Of a DNA stretch of 13,826 nucleotides, positions 13,677 through 13,826 are shown piece by piece; the first letter of the stretch is position 1, and every line of letters begins with the position of its first letter. Source of the stretch: CATZDY01 sp045599035 (lineage in GTDB: Bacteria; Bacillota; Desulfotomaculia; Desulfotomaculales; Desulfocucumaceae). Made by a program: the position numbers and the translations under genes. Under the pieces are notes generated by a model that saw nothing but the letters and a program-made list of their open reading frames with translations, did not search any database and was not told where the DNA came from. The stretch is taken from the NCBI GenBank assembly GCA_045599035.1, contig JAZRVI010000054.1:1-13826 (forward strand). Reading direction: 5' to 3'.

Positions 13677-13826
13677 TCATTCTGACTTACCCACAGGCAA
13701 GCCTGCGGGGTTCCAATTGTTAAGCGTTGCTTGTAATCGTACATCATTTTCAGACTTTGGAATACAAGTTTATGCTTAGAGCAAAGAAACTTTATAGACA
13801 AGCAATCCGTTGATTACATTAGCGTC
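13677..13826 (-). mobile_element. Possible decayed right end of an IS200/IS605-type element
   Basis: On the minus strand one frame reads in from the window edge as DANVINGLLVYKV..., meets two close stops near 13770-13780, then continues open to a TGA at 13677, ending LNNWNPAGLPVGKSE. A 9-bp hairpin with one mismatch (13690-13698 with 13701-13709) lies within that last stretch, preceded by GGAACCCC. A subterminal hairpin at the 3' end of tnpB, with a short coding tail over it, is the usual layout of IS605-family right ends, and DAN...NG is faintly like the TnpB C-terminal D-x-N-G region. The element would extend beyond the window and would be broken. It could equally be plain intergenic DNA; only the hairpin is certain. 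I see no clear adk promoter in this stretch. Confidence 0.3.

Noticed and set aside
13798..13805. ACAAGCAA as the partner of TTGCTTGT at 13728-13735 (terminal inverted repeat)
   Set aside because: Eight bases 62 bp apart are easily due to chance, and there is no target-site duplication.
1..13826. CRISPR arrays, tRNA or rRNA genes, defence islands
   Set aside because: No regularly spaced repeats, tRNA-like cloverleaf or rRNA sequence was seen. AddAB is a standard recombination enzyme and no defence partner genes are present.

Overview
The window looks like a chromosomal segment of an endospore-forming, low-to-moderate GC Firmicute, most likely a Clostridia-type anaerobe. The evidence is a gpr germination protease gene, an AddAB (not RecBCD) recombination nuclease, a four-cysteine zinc-type adenylate kinase, strong AAGGAGG-type ribosome binding sites with frequent GTG and TTG starts, and a relative of the regulator linked to iron-only hydrogenases. 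The genus cannot be read from the sequence. Almost everything lies on the minus strand; only gpr is on the plus strand.

Layout from the right, in the direction of minus-strand transcription. adk (13001-13645) stands alone, converging on gpr across a shared terminator hairpin. It has no secY or map beside it, and the 150 bp upstream may hold the decayed right end of an IS200/IS605-type element. gpr (12014-12961, plus) and addB (minus) diverge from a 79-bp region in which two candidate promoters appear to share their -10 sequence. addB and addA overlap by 14 bp, and pgcA (alpha-phosphoglucomutase) follows 26 bp later, making an addB-addA-pgcA operon. hisG follows with its own near-consensus promoter, whose -35 box lies in the last codons of pgcA, and ends at a clear intrinsic terminator. 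No other his gene is present.

Next comes a two-gene unit: a small membrane-anchored protein of unknown function and a TM1266-type 'iron-only hydrogenase system regulator'. It ends at an almost perfect bidirectional hairpin. The left end (about 250-1643) is a row of three short lipoprotein genes. The first of the row is a pseudogene with two compensating frameshifts, a Trp-to-TGA-type nonsense codon and a three-copy 11-bp tandem repeat that breaks the frame. The other two are intact but have no function I can assign. A hairpin with a long T-rich tail closes the cluster at about 51-113.

Most of the window is ordinary housekeeping and DNA repair: double-strand-break processing (AddAB), glucose-phosphate interconversion (PgcA), the first step of histidine synthesis (HisG), nucleotide balance (Adk) and spore germination (Gpr). 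I found no convincing new multi-gene system. The least explained parts are the decaying lipoprotein cluster, the small membrane protein paired with the orphan TM1266-like regulator, and the DNA upstream of adk.
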